The notes beneath the pieces are model-generated. The model had not been told where the DNA came from. It worked only from the letters and a program-made list of their open reading frames with translations, and ran no database searches. Source: an uncultured Lachnospiraceae bacterium (GTDB taxonomy: Bacteria; Bacillota; Clostridia; Lachnospirales; Lachnospiraceae). Taken from it: a DNA stretch of 63,477 nt. The translations under genes were made by a program, and so were the position numbers. The stretch is from contig CAJTRK010000018.1 of the NCBI GenBank assembly GCA_910578475.1, positions 1 through 63,477 on the forward strand, read 5' to 3'. Of the stretch, positions 42,293-51,140 are shown in pieces (positions within the stretch are counted from its first letter, which is position 1; each line of letters opens with the position of its first letter).

Positions 42293-42329
42293 AAAGTGGT
42301 GGAAAGTGGAGCGAAGTGGTTCAAAGTGG
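42293..42329 (+). promoter_or_regulatory. Four MraZ-binding repeats
   Basis: GTGG at 42296, 42306, 42316 and 42326, with exact 10-bp period and AAAGTGG context in three of four. This is the layout MraZ recognises as a ring on one DNA face. It lies downstream of the -10, so bound MraZ would repress the cluster. Confidence 0.92.
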
Positions 42330-42400
42330 TGAATTTAAGCGATTCACATCGACCCTTTGGAAACAGACCGTGGCAGACACTTTATGGCAGGTGATTGATG

Positions 42401-42832
42401 ATGTTTATGGGAGAATACAATCACACAATTGACGCAAAGGGCAGGCTGATTATTCCATCCAAATTCCGCGAAACGCTTGGAGATGTTTTCGTGGTAACGA
42501 AAGGATTGGATGGCTGTCTGTTCGTGTATGACAATGCGGAGTGGAATGTATTCGAAGAAAAGCTGAAATCGCTGCCCCTTACAAATAAAGACGCCAGAAA
42601 GTTTGTACGTTTCTTTCTGGCAGGAGCAACCGAAGCAGAGGTAGATAAACAGGGAAGAATTCTGGTGCCTAATGTACTGAGAGAATTTGCGGAATTGAAT
42701 AAGGATGTCGTTTTAATCGGCGTTGGAAGCAGAATAGAAATCTGGAGCAAAGAACGCTTTGAGGGAATGGCGGCTTATGATGATATGGACGAAATAGCGG
42801 AGCATATGGCTGAGCTTGGGCTCGGTATTTAG
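42401..42832 (+). CDS. mraZ: Transcriptional regulator MraZ
   Basis: 143 residues with two SpoVT/AbrB-like halves: MFMGEYNHTIDAKGRLIIPSK and AEVDKQGRILVPNVLREF. The ATG at 42401 fits the family start; a TTG and an ATG a few codons upstream are in frame. It represses the division cluster by binding the repeats at 42293-42329. First gene of the mraZ-rsmH-ftsL series. Confidence 0.96.
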   Translation: MFMGEYNHTIDAKGRLIIPSKFRETLGDVFVVTKGLDGCLFVYDNAEWNVFEEKLKSLPLTNKDARKFVRFFLAGATEAEVDKQGRILVPNVLREFAELNKDVVLIGVGSRIEIWSKERFEGMAAYDDMDEIAEHMAELGLGI

Positions 42833-42850
42833 AGGGACATAGGAAACAGA

Positions 42851-43795
42851 ATGGAATTTGAACATACATCGGTTCTTTTAGAAGAGACAATCAGGAATCT
42901 GCGGGTAAAACCCGACGGAATCTACATAGACGGAACGCTTGGAGGCGGAGGACATTCTTACCGCATCGCCTCCGGACTGACGGGGACGGGCAGGCTGTTC
43001 GGCATCGACCAGGATGGAGAAGCTATTTTGGCGGCCGAAAAGCGGCTGGAGCCCTTTCGGGAGAGAGTTACGATTATCAGGGATAATTACTGTAATGCAG
43101 CAAGTGCGCTGCGGCGCATCGGCATTGAAAGGGCGGACGGTATCGTGCTGGATTTGGGGGTTTCCTCTTATCAGCTGGACCGTGCGGAAAGAGGCTTTTC
43201 CTATCAGCATGATGCGGCGTTGGATATGCGCATGGATACAAGACAGTCGATGAGTGCACGGGAAATTGTCAATACCTATTCGGAAACGGAGCTTTATCGG
43301 GTTATCCGGGATTACGGAGAAGAAAAATTTGCCAAAAATATTGCGAAGCACATTGTGCTCGCAAGGAAGGACAGGCCTCTGGAAACGACGGGAGAGCTGA
43401 ATGACATTATCAAAGCGGCGATACCGGCGAAAATGCGTAAAGAGGGAGGGCATCCTTCCAAAAGGACTTTTCAGGCGCTTCGCATCGAGTGCAACAGGGA
43501 ACTGGAAGTCCTGAAGAACTCGTTGGACGAGTTTATCGAAATGTTAAATCCGGGAGGAAGGCTCTGTATTATAACGTTTCATTCGCTAGAGGACAGAATC
43601 GTGAAGTCGGCTTTTCGGGAAAACGAAAACCCCTGTATCTGTCCGCCGGAATTTCCGGTCTGTACCTGCGGCAGGGTATCGAAAGGCAAAGTTGTAACAA
43701 GAAAGCCGATTCTGCCGTCAGAAGAAGAAATCAATGAGAACAGAAGAGCCAAAAGCGCGAAACTGAGGGTTTTTGAGCGGCATAGCGGCGCATAG
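42851..43795 (+). CDS. rsmH: 16S rRNA (cytosine-1402-N4)-methyltransferase RsmH
   Basis: 314 residues. SAM site DGTLGGGGHSYRIA; LDLGVSSYQLDRAERGFSY and HPSKRTFQALRIECNREL, CIITFHSLEDRIVK are the family signatures. A Cys cluster near 270 (CICPPEFPVCTCGR) is typical of firmicute members. It starts 19 nt after mraZ. Confidence 0.97.
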   Translation: MEFEHTSVLLEETIRNLRVKPDGIYIDGTLGGGGHSYRIASGLTGTGRLFGIDQDGEAILAAEKRLEPFRERVTIIRDNYCNAASALRRIGIERADGIVLDLGVSSYQLDRAERGFSYQHDAALDMRMDTRQSMSAREIVNTYSETELYRVIRDYGEEKFAKNIAKHIVLARKDRPLETTGELNDIIKAAIPAKMRKEGGHPSKRTFQALRIECNRELEVLKNSLDEFIEMLNPGGRLCIITFHSLEDRIVKSAFRENENPCICPPEFPVCTCGRVSKGKVVTRKPILPSEEEINENRRAKSAKLRVFERHSGA

Positions 43796-43841
43796 CCCGT
43801 AAAGGGAAAATGCGAAATCAGAAATGAGAGAGGAATAGTTT

Positions 43842-44414
43842 ATGGCAGCAGTTCGGGAGAGAACATCCGGTGCGCGTGTGCAGAGAGGAAGAAGCGCTCA
43901 GGCCGGCAGAGGTCAGGGCGGAAGAATGCAAAGCGGCGGCGCGCGGGGCAGAAGAAGCCCGCAGAACGGCCGTGCGCAAAGCAGCAGATATATACAGGGC
44001 AGCGCGGTCAGAAAACTGGATGTTACAAGAGAAATAGAGCAGAGTCCGAAGAAAAAATTAAGCAACACGGCAAGAAAGAACAGAGAAAAGGCGGAGCACA
44101 TGAGCCTGGGCTATGTGCTGTTCTTAAGCATTGCATTGTTTGCAACAGGCTGTATTTTGGTAGGCTATATCGGTTTACAGTCGGATATTACGAACAGCAT
44201 CAAACGTATCGCATCACTGGAAAGAGAATTGAATGATTTAAAGCTTGCCAATGATGAAGAGTATAATCGAATCACGAGTAATGTCGATTTGGAGGAAGTC
44301 AGAAGGATTGCGATTCAGGAGCTTGGTATGCAGTATGCGGAAGAAGGACAGATTGTCGTTTTCCAGAGCGAAAATAATGATTATGTGAAGCAGATAGCGG
44401 CAATTCCGGACTGA
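43842..44414 (+). CDS. ftsL: FtsL-like cell division protein with basic N-terminal extension
   Basis: 190 residues. The single membrane segment (about 92-112, LGYVLFLSIALFATGCILVG) is followed by a coiled coil (SIKRIASLERELNDLKLAN) and DLEEVRRIAIQELGM, a layout and position matching FtsL between rsmH and the penicillin-binding protein genes. The cytoplasmic N-terminus (1-90) is unusually long and rich in Arg, Gly and Gln (GRGQGGRMQSGGARGRR), of low complexity. Assignment rests on topology and context since FtsL sequences are poorly conserved. Confidence 0.8.
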   Translation: MAAVRERTSGARVQRGRSAQAGRGQGGRMQSGGARGRRSPQNGRAQSSRYIQGSAVRKLDVTREIEQSPKKKLSNTARKNREKAEHMSLGYVLFLSIALFATGCILVGYIGLQSDITNSIKRIASLERELNDLKLANDEEYNRITSNVDLEEVRRIAIQELGMQYAEEGQIVVFQSENNDYVKQIAAIPD

Positions 44415-44439
44415 GTGGATACCGGCTGGAGAAACAGGT

Positions 44440-46656
44440 ATGAAACAAGGACATGCAAGTAAATTTAAATTCTGGATGCAAAGGAAGCTTATGGTACTTT
44501 TTTTATGTGTGCTTGTGGCTTTTATCGGTCTGAGCGTCCGGCTTATTCTGATTAACAGGGATAAAGGAAACGATTATAAAAAGCAGGTATTGTCACAGCT
44601 TGAGTATGATTCTGTGACAATACCTTTTAAACGTGGAGAAATACTGGATGCCAACGGTACGGTTCTGGCAATCAGCAACAAAGTATACAATGTTATTCTG
44701 GATACGAAGGTATTGATGGATGACGAGGAAAATCTGGAACCTACGCTGAATGCGCTGCGCACGGTTTTCAACATTGATACGGGAGAGGTAAGGGATTACA
44801 TCGTAACCCATCCCAATTCTTCTTATTATGTTCTGGCAAGGCGGCTTGACTATGAGCTGGTGGAGCAGTTCAAAGAACTGCAGAAGGATGAAGAAAACGG
44901 TTCCCATATCAAAGGCATCTGGTTCGAGGACGAATACAAAAGAGAATATCCGAACGGCTCTCTGGCCTGTGACGTCATCGGTTTTACAAGAAGCGACAAT
45001 GCGGGACAGTATGGTCTGGAAGAGTATTATAACGATATTCTGTGCGGAACGAACGGACGCCAGTACGGATACCTGAACGATGATTCCAATTTGGAACGGA
45101 CGACGATTCCCGCCATTGACGGATATAATATCCAGACGACAATAGACGGTAATATCCAGAGCATTGTGGAAAAATATCTGCTGGAATTTAACGAAGAATA
45201 TAAAAATAATGTCAGAGAGGGTAACGGGGCTCATAATGTCGGCTGTATCATTATGGAAGTGAATACCGGCAACATTCTGGCAATGGCCAGTTATCCGAAC
45301 TATGACCTGAACGATACGAGAAATACGGACAATCTGATTGGAATGCCGGAGCTGGACGAGAAGAATAAGCGGACAGGGGAGTACCTGACGGCGGAAAGAA
45401 TCCGCACGATGGATGATGAGACGATGTACCGGCATCTGGATGCTTTATGGAAAAATTTCTGCATCGTGGACACTTATGAGCCCGGTTCCGTTTCCAAGCC
45501 TTTTACGGTAGCGGCGGCGCTTGAGTCCGGCGCGATTACGGGAGAAGAAAAATATAACTGTGAAGGATATCTGGAGGTAGGAGATTATAAAATCAAATGC
45601 CATCAGACGTTTGGAGACGGTTATCTTACCATAGCGGAAGGAATCGAGCGTTCCTGCAACGTGGTTTTGATGAATGTGGCTTTTAAGCTTGGAAAAGACC
45701 GCTACATTGATTTTCAACATTTATTTGGATTCGGTCTCAAAACCAATATTGACCTTGCAGGCGAATCGAGAACGGCGTCTCTTGTGTATAACAAAGACAA
45801 TATTCGCCAGACGGAGCTTGCGACCTGTTCTTTCGGGCAGGGATTCAATGCTTCGATGATTCAGATGATTACGGGCTTCTGTTCCCTGATTAACGGCGGT
45901 TATTATTATGAACCGCATGTGGTGAGCAGAATTATGACCGCGGACGGCGCGACGGTAGAAAATATTACGCCGCGTGTGTTAAAGCAGACGGTATCCCAGT
46001 CTACCAGCGATACCATACGGGAATACTGTAATATGGTAGTGAGCGGCGAGAAAGGAACCGGTAAAACAGCCAGACCGGCGGGGTATATGATAGGCGGAAA
46101 GACGGGAACCGCGGAGACGCTGCCCCGGGGCAATCATGAATATGTCGTATCTTTCCTCGGCTATGCGCCGATTGACGACCCGGAAATCGCGATTTATGTT
46201 GTTGTGGACAGGCCGAATACGGAGCAGCAGGATGATGCGAAATTCGCCACTAGAATCGTGCGGAAGATACTGACAGAAGTTCTGCCTTACCTGAATATTT
46301 TCATGACCGAGGAACTGACGGAAAAAGAGATGGAAGAGCTGGAAGAACTGCATATGCAGATTACGATGCAGCAGCCCGGAGAAGAGGAAGAAGGCGAGGA
46401 AGGAGAAACGGGCGAGGAGGAAGAACCGGAGCCGGAATCGGCTGCGGACACGGAGAGCTGGAAGTCTTTCCCGCTCGACCCGGAAACAGGTTATCTGAAA
46501 GAACCCGGAACGGGAGCCCTGTTCGACCCGGAGACGGGAGCATCGGTTAACGGAGACGCGTTGATTACAAGCGGCGAAAACGATACGCCCGTAAGCGGTG
46601 TGGGAGAACCGCCCAAAGTCAGCGAAGAACAGGAAGATGATGATTTTGGCATATAA
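44440..46656 (+). CDS. Class B penicillin-binding protein (FtsI/PBP2-like), first of two
   Basis: 738 residues. N-terminal anchor about 15-35, dimerisation domain to about 230, transpeptidase about 260-625 with SVSK (EPGSVSKPF), SCN (ERSCNVVL) and KTG (GGKTGTAE) all intact. No PASTA domains. The last 100 residues are acidic and low in complexity (EEEEGEEGETGEEEEPEPE) and would lie outside the membrane, which is uncommon. It cross-links septal peptidoglycan with FtsW. The division role is likely from position; a SpoVD-like sporulation role cannot be excluded. Confidence 0.9.
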   Translation: MKQGHASKFKFWMQRKLMVLFLCVLVAFIGLSVRLILINRDKGNDYKKQVLSQLEYDSVTIPFKRGEILDANGTVLAISNKVYNVILDTKVLMDDEENLEPTLNALRTVFNIDTGEVRDYIVTHPNSSYYVLARRLDYELVEQFKELQKDEENGSHIKGIWFEDEYKREYPNGSLACDVIGFTRSDNAGQYGLEEYYNDILCGTNGRQYGYLNDDSNLERTTIPAIDGYNIQTTIDGNIQSIVEKYLLEFNEEYKNNVREGNGAHNVGCIIMEVNTGNILAMASYPNYDLNDTRNTDNLIGMPELDEKNKRTGEYLTAERIRTMDDETMYRHLDALWKNFCIVDTYEPGSVSKPFTVAAALESGAITGEEKYNCEGYLEVGDYKIKCHQTFGDGYLTIAEGIERSCNVVLMNVAFKLGKDRYIDFQHLFGFGLKTNIDLAGESRTASLVYNKDNIRQTELATCSFGQGFNASMIQMITGFCSLINGGYYYEPHVVSRIMTADGATVENITPRVLKQTVSQSTSDTIREYCNMVVSGEKGTGKTARPAGYMIGGKTGTAETLPRGNHEYVVSFLGYAPIDDPEIAIYVVVDRPNTEQQDDAKFATRIVRKILTEVLPYLNIFMTEELTEKEMEELEELHMQITMQQPGEEEEGEEGETGEEEEPEPESAADTESWKSFPLDPETGYLKEPGTGALFDPETGASVNGDALITSGENDTPVSGVGEPPKVSEEQEDDDFGI

Positions 46657-46683
46657 CGTACAAATGTGACAGTTCATACGAAT

Positions 46684-46735
46684 AACCTCATAAAAACGGT
46701 AATAAATTATATTAATACCTTTTTATGAGGTTTTT
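46684..46735 (+). terminator. Hairpin/attenuator between the two penicillin-binding protein genes
   Basis: AACCTCATAAAAA (46684-46696) pairs with TTTTTATGAGGTT (46720-46732), extended by GGT/ACC after one bulge, followed by T5. The 3' arm contains GAGG, the only ribosome site for the gene starting at 46740, so the hairpin both could terminate transcription and hides the ribosome site. Confidence 0.75.
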
Positions 46736-46739
46736 CTGA

Positions 46740-48515
46740 ATGATGAGAGAAACGGAGCATTCCCATAAGACTTTTCATCGAAAAAAAACAGTCACGGTTC
46801 TTTTTATCTGTCTGTTCCTTTTTACGGTGCTGATTGGACGGCTGGTTTATCTGATGGTATTTCAGTCGGCATATTATATGGAAAAAGCCAAAGAGCTGCA
46901 TGAACGGGAGCGCAGCATCAAAGCTGCGCGGGGCAGGATTCTGGATGCTAACGGTGAGATTCTTGCCGATAACAGAACGGTGTGCACCATATCGGTTATC
47001 CATAATCAGATAGAGGATGCGGAACAGGTCATTGCGGTACTGTCAAAAGAACTGGGTCTGTCGGAAGACTATGTCAGAAAGCGCGTAGAGAAATATTCCG
47101 CCATCGAAAAAATCAAGAGTAATGTAGATAAATCCGTGGGCGATACGATTCGTGCCTATGAGCTTGCAGGCGTCAAGGTGGACGAAGACTATAAGAGATA
47201 CTATCCGTACGATTCCCTTGCGTCCAAAGTGCTTGGTTTTACGGGCGGAGATAATCAGGGAATTATCGGTCTCGAAGTAATTTATGAAGAATATCTTCAG
47301 GGAGAAGCGGGAATGATTTTGACAGTGACAGACGCCAAAGGCGTAGAAGTGCCGGAGGCGGGAGAAGAACGTATTGAGCCCGTGAACGGAAAGGATTTAT
47401 ATATCAGTCTGGATGTGAATATCCAAAGCTATGCGACACAGCTCGCCATGCAGACCCTCGAAACAAAGCAGGCGCAGAGCGTTTCGATTATCGTAATGAA
47501 CCCGCAGAACGGGGAGATTATGGCGATGGTCAATGTGCCGGAATTTGATTTGAATCATCCCTATACGCTGCCGGAAGATTTGGAAGAGGCGGATTTAGAC
47601 GCAGAGAAGCGGCAGGAACTGCTGAATGCCATGTGGCGTAACGGCTGCATTAACGATACTTATGAACCCGGCTCCACGTTTAAGACAGTGACGGCCGCGG
47701 CCGCGCTGGAAGAGGGCGTCGTGACGGTAAACGATAACTTCAGCTGTCCGGGATATGTTATGGTGGAAGACCGGCGTATCCGGTGTCATAAAATTGCCGG
47801 GCACGGAGCGGAAAATTTCGTACAGGCAACGATGAACTCCTGTAATCCGGTTTTTGTAACGGTGGGGCTGCGTCTCGGCGTGGACAATTATTATAAATAT
47901 TTTCAACAGTTCGGCCTGCTTGACAGAACCGGCATCGACCTGCCGGGAGAAGCGGGAACGATTATGCACAAGAAAGAAAATATCGGTCTCGTGGAGCTCG
48001 CGACGATTTCTTTCGGACAGTCTTTCCAGATTACGCCGATTCAGCTGGCGGTCACGGTATCTTCTTTTATCAACGGAGGAAAACGCGTAACCCCGCATTT
48101 TGGCGTGCGGGTAGCCAATTCGGACGGAAGCGGCAGCCAGTCATTCAATTATCCGGTGCGGAAAAATGTCGTATCCGCCGAGACATCGGAAACGATGAAA
48201 TATCTGTTGGAACAGGTTGTGGAGAACGGCGGCGGGAAGAATGCTTATATAGAGGGATACCGCATCGGCGGCAAAACAGCAACGAGTCAGACCCTTCCGA
48301 GAGGGAGCGGCGAATATATTGCCTCTTTCATCGGGTTTTCACCGGCCGACGACCCCGAAATACTTGCGCTTTGTATTATCAATCGTCCGCAGGGGACTTA
48401 TTACGGCGGCCAGATTGCGGCGCCGGTGGTGAGACAGCTTTTTGAAAATATCCTTCCTTATTTGGAGAAGATGGATTATAATAACAGAAGTGACTCAAAT
48501 GTGAGTCGCTTCTGA
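46740..48515 (+). CDS. Class B penicillin-binding protein, second of two (SpoVD/FtsI-like), KTA motif
   Basis: 591 residues. Membrane anchor about 20-42, dimerisation domain, transpeptidase about 235-580. Active site STFK (EPGSTFKTV) and SCN (MNSCNPVF) are present; the third motif reads GGKTATSQ, Ala replacing the usual Gly of KTG. No PASTA domain. In-frame ATGs at 46740 and 46743; the ribosome site GAGG is inside the preceding hairpin. With the gene upstream it forms a tandem pair, one presumably for vegetative division and one for sporulation, an inference from the FtsI/SpoVD pairing in Bacillus. Confidence 0.88.
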   Translation: MMRETEHSHKTFHRKKTVTVLFICLFLFTVLIGRLVYLMVFQSAYYMEKAKELHERERSIKAARGRILDANGEILADNRTVCTISVIHNQIEDAEQVIAVLSKELGLSEDYVRKRVEKYSAIEKIKSNVDKSVGDTIRAYELAGVKVDEDYKRYYPYDSLASKVLGFTGGDNQGIIGLEVIYEEYLQGEAGMILTVTDAKGVEVPEAGEERIEPVNGKDLYISLDVNIQSYATQLAMQTLETKQAQSVSIIVMNPQNGEIMAMVNVPEFDLNHPYTLPEDLEEADLDAEKRQELLNAMWRNGCINDTYEPGSTFKTVTAAAALEEGVVTVNDNFSCPGYVMVEDRRIRCHKIAGHGAENFVQATMNSCNPVFVTVGLRLGVDNYYKYFQQFGLLDRTGIDLPGEAGTIMHKKENIGLVELATISFGQSFQITPIQLAVTVSSFINGGKRVTPHFGVRVANSDGSGSQSFNYPVRKNVVSAETSETMKYLLEQVVENGGGKNAYIEGYRIGGKTATSQTLPRGSGEYIASFIGFSPADDPEILALCIINRPQGTYYGGQIAAPVVRQLFENILPYLEKMDYNNRSDSNVSRF

Positions 48516-48622
48516 GCAGATATGCTTCCTGGAGGAAGCATATCTGCAAGGCGTAACGATATCAGCGATGGCTTGTGGTGAGAGTCGCGTCTGAGCGGAA
48601 ATGCCCCTGCCGGAGGCATTCC
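48503..48622 (+). repeat. Tandem hairpin units before mraY (family D)
   Basis: Unit 1 (48503-48547): GAGTCGCTTCTGAGC then a perfect 14-bp hairpin (48516-48529 with 48534-48547, loop TGGA). Unit 2 (48582-48622): GAGTCGCGTCTGAGC then ATGCC...GGCAT, an altered hairpin of the same layout. The 130-nt gap between the second penicillin-binding protein gene and mraY holds no gene. Confidence 0.65.
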
Positions 48623-48645
48623 ATATACCTGAAAGGAGATAGTGA

Positions 48646-49605
48646 ATGGACGCTACAATTTTGATGTCGGTGATTATTTCATTTGCGGTCAGTGTTGTTC
48701 TGGGGCCGGTGGTGATTCCTTTTTTGAAAAGGCTGAAAGTCGGTCAGACCGTTCGGGATGAAGGGCCGAAAGAGCATCTGAAAAAAAACGGAACGCCTAC
48801 AATGGGCGGTATTTTGATACTCATCAGTATTGTAGTGACTTCGATTCTTTATGTAAGAGAATATCCCAAAATCATCCCGATTCTTTTCGTCACGATGGGC
48901 TTTGGCCTTATCGGCTTTCTGGATGACTATATTAAAGTAGTGCTGAAGCGTTCTATGGGACTGCGGGCCTGGCAGAAAATGGCGCTTCAGATTCTTGTAA
49001 CAGGTGTGTTTGCCTATTATATTACCCATTATACGGATGTTTCTCTGGCGATGAAAATTCCGTTTCTGCGGGGTGTGACGTTAGACCTCGGCATATTCAA
49101 CATTCCGTTTCTGTTTTTTATCGTGATTGGAACGGTGAACGGAGCAAACTTTACGGATGGTCTGGACGGTCTTGCGAGTTCCGTTACGGTTCTGATAGCG
49201 ACTTTCTTCACGGTAGTCGCAATCGGTCTGCAAAGCGGAATCGAGCCGATTACCTGTGCGGTGGTTGGCGCGTTATTAGGATTTTTGCTTTTTAATGTCT
49301 ATCCGGCAAGCGTTTTTATGGGGGATACGGGTTCTCTCGCACTGGGCGGGTTTGTGGCGGCGACGGCATATATGCTGCAAATGCCTGTTTTTCTGGCGCT
49401 TGTGGCGTTTGTTTATGTAATAGAGGTGTTATCCGTCGTTATACAGGTATCGTATTTTAAGATGTCCGGCGGGAAGCGTATTTTTAAGATGGCGCCCATA
49501 CATCACCATTTTGAGCTGTGCGGCTGGTCCGAGACAAGAGTGGTGGCAGTCTTTTCCATCATAACGGCGCTGCTTTGTCTGGTGGCTTTGATGGGGATAG
49601 GTTGA
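48646..49605 (+). CDS. mraY: Phospho-MurNAc-pentapeptide transferase MraY
   Basis: Makes lipid I on the inner membrane face. 319 residues, ten membrane segments. KEHLKKNGTPTMGGILIL, LGFLDDYIKV-type segment (GFLDDYIKVVLKRSMGL), NFTDGLDGLA with the catalytic aspartates, and APIHHHFELCGWSE are intact. AAAGGAG precedes the ATG. Third wall-synthesis step in the cluster order. Confidence 0.97.
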   Translation: MDATILMSVIISFAVSVVLGPVVIPFLKRLKVGQTVRDEGPKEHLKKNGTPTMGGILILISIVVTSILYVREYPKIIPILFVTMGFGLIGFLDDYIKVVLKRSMGLRAWQKMALQILVTGVFAYYITHYTDVSLAMKIPFLRGVTLDLGIFNIPFLFFIVIGTVNGANFTDGLDGLASSVTVLIATFFTVVAIGLQSGIEPITCAVVGALLGFLLFNVYPASVFMGDTGSLALGGFVAATAYMLQMPVFLALVAFVYVIEVLSVVIQVSYFKMSGGKRIFKMAPIHHHFELCGWSETRVVAVFSIITALLCLVALMGIG

Positions 49606-49691
49606 AAAATCGGAGATTTTTCATAGACGAATTTATTCGTCTTGCGAATATTGAGCCGACGCTGATAGCGTCCTGGCTTCAAATATCGCAG
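49604..49691 (+). repeat. Three hairpins in the mraY-murD gap
   Basis: GAAAAATC-gga-GATTTTTC (49604-49622) overlaps the mraY stop; GACGAAT-tt-ATTCGTC (49626-49641) follows; then GCGAATATTGAGCC pairs loosely with GGCTTCAAATATCGC around an inner GACGC-tgata-GCGTC. They fill the whole 100-nt gap. Confidence 0.6.
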
Positions 49692-49707
49692 GCTGAGAAA
49701 GAAATGG

Positions 49708-51138
49708 ATGATTAAGCTGCAAAATCAGGATGAGTCTGTGTCGATGAGGTCGGCATATGTTGAAAGGTTTGGTATCGAGATGGATTTGAAAGGGAAAAAG
49801 GTATTGATTGTCGGCGCCGGCATCAGCGGCATTGGAGCGGCGGAAGTTTTGTGCAGGGTAGGAGCCGAACCGGTTCTGTATGATGAAAAAGCGGCCGAAG
49901 AAGAGATAAAAAAGAAACTGCCCGTTTCCTGTGTGTGTAAAATTGTGACCGGCAGTCTTCCGGAAGAGATAAAGGCGGAGACGGAGCTTGCCGTTTTCAG
50001 TCCGGGCGTCCCGGTGGACACTCCGTTTGCGGACAGTCTGCGGGAAAGAGGGATTGTTATCTGGGGCGAAATTGAACTCGCCTATGTTCTCGGAAAAGGA
50101 AGGGTTATTGCGATTACCGGAACGAACGGTAAGACAACGACAACTTCTCTGGCAGGCGAAATCATGAAACGGCATTTTGCAAGCGTTTATGTGGTAGGAA
50201 ATATCGGAAATCCGTACACACAGACTGCGTTGGAGTCGGTGGATGAAACGGTAACGGTAGCGGAAATCAGCAGTTTTCAGTTGGAAACGATTCATGCTTT
50301 TCACCCTGTCGTATCGGCTGTTTTGAATATCACGCCCGACCATTTGAACCGACACCATACGATGGAGAATTATGTTGCGGTCAAAGAACGGATTGCGGAA
50401 AATCAGACGAAGCAGGATATCTGCGTATTAAATTATGAAGACGTTTATACGAAAGCGTTCGGAGAACGCTGTCCTGCCGGCGTTATTTACTTTTCTTCGG
50501 CAAGAAAACTGGAAGATGGGCTGTATCTGGACGGAGAGGAAATTTATCAGGCGCATGCGGGGCAGGCGGAACGGCTGATGAATATCCGTGAAATGAATCT
50601 GGTCGGCATCTGCAATGTGGAAAATGTTATGGCAGCCATTGCCATATCGCAGGCAGTTGGCGTGCCGATGGAAGAAATTCTGGAGACGGTCCGGCATTTT
50701 AAAGCGGTGGAACATCGCATCGAATTTGTAGCGACGAAACGGGGCGTTGATTTTTATAACGATTCCAAAGCAACAAATCCTGACGCCGCAATTCAGGGCA
50801 TTAAGGCGATGTCAAAACCGACCCTCCTGCTTGGCGGCGGGTATAACAAAGAAAGTGAGTACGACGACTGGATAAAAGCGTTTGACGGGAAGGTAAAATG
50901 TCTTGTTTTGATTGGAGAGACGCGGGAGAAAATCGCAGCCTGCGCAAAAGCGCACGGCGTCGAAAATATCGTACTGGCAGACAGTTTCCGGGAAGCGCTC
51001 GATATCTGTGTGGAAAAAGCGGTTTCCGGCGACGCGGTTCTGCTTTCCCCTGCCTGTGCTAGTTGGGGGATGTTCCCGAACTATGAGGTAAGAGGCAAAG
51101 AGTTCAAAGAGTATGTAAATCAGTTGAAGGAGTTATAA
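49708..51138 (+). CDS. murD: UDP-MurNAc-alanine:D-glutamate ligase MurD
   Basis: 476 residues from the first ATG; the family start MDLKGKKVLIVGAGISGIGA begins at 49780, and an ATG at 49744 with AGGATGAG upstream is also possible. P-loop GTNGKTTTTSLAGE, NITPDHLNRH and NDSKATNPDAA are intact. It adds D-glutamate to the wall precursor. It ends two bases before ftsW. Confidence 0.95.
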   Translation: MIKLQNQDESVSMRSAYVERFGIEMDLKGKKVLIVGAGISGIGAAEVLCRVGAEPVLYDEKAAEEEIKKKLPVSCVCKIVTGSLPEEIKAETELAVFSPGVPVDTPFADSLRERGIVIWGEIELAYVLGKGRVIAITGTNGKTTTTSLAGEIMKRHFASVYVVGNIGNPYTQTALESVDETVTVAEISSFQLETIHAFHPVVSAVLNITPDHLNRHHTMENYVAVKERIAENQTKQDICVLNYEDVYTKAFGERCPAGVIYFSSARKLEDGLYLDGEEIYQAHAGQAERLMNIREMNLVGICNVENVMAAIAISQAVGVPMEEILETVRHFKAVEHRIEFVATKRGVDFYNDSKATNPDAAIQGIKAMSKPTLLLGGGYNKESEYDDWIKAFDGKVKCLVLIGETREKIAACAKAHGVENIVLADSFREALDICVEKAVSGDAVLLSPACASWGMFPNYEVRGKEFKEYVNQLKEL

Positions 51139-51140
51139 GT

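Noticed and set aside
48516..48547. CsrA site in the TGGA loop of the mraY leader hairpin, and in the GGA loop at 49612-49614
   Set aside because: A GGA in a loop alone is weak; there is no paired second site at a Shine-Dalgarno as in the flagellin leader, so chance is likely.
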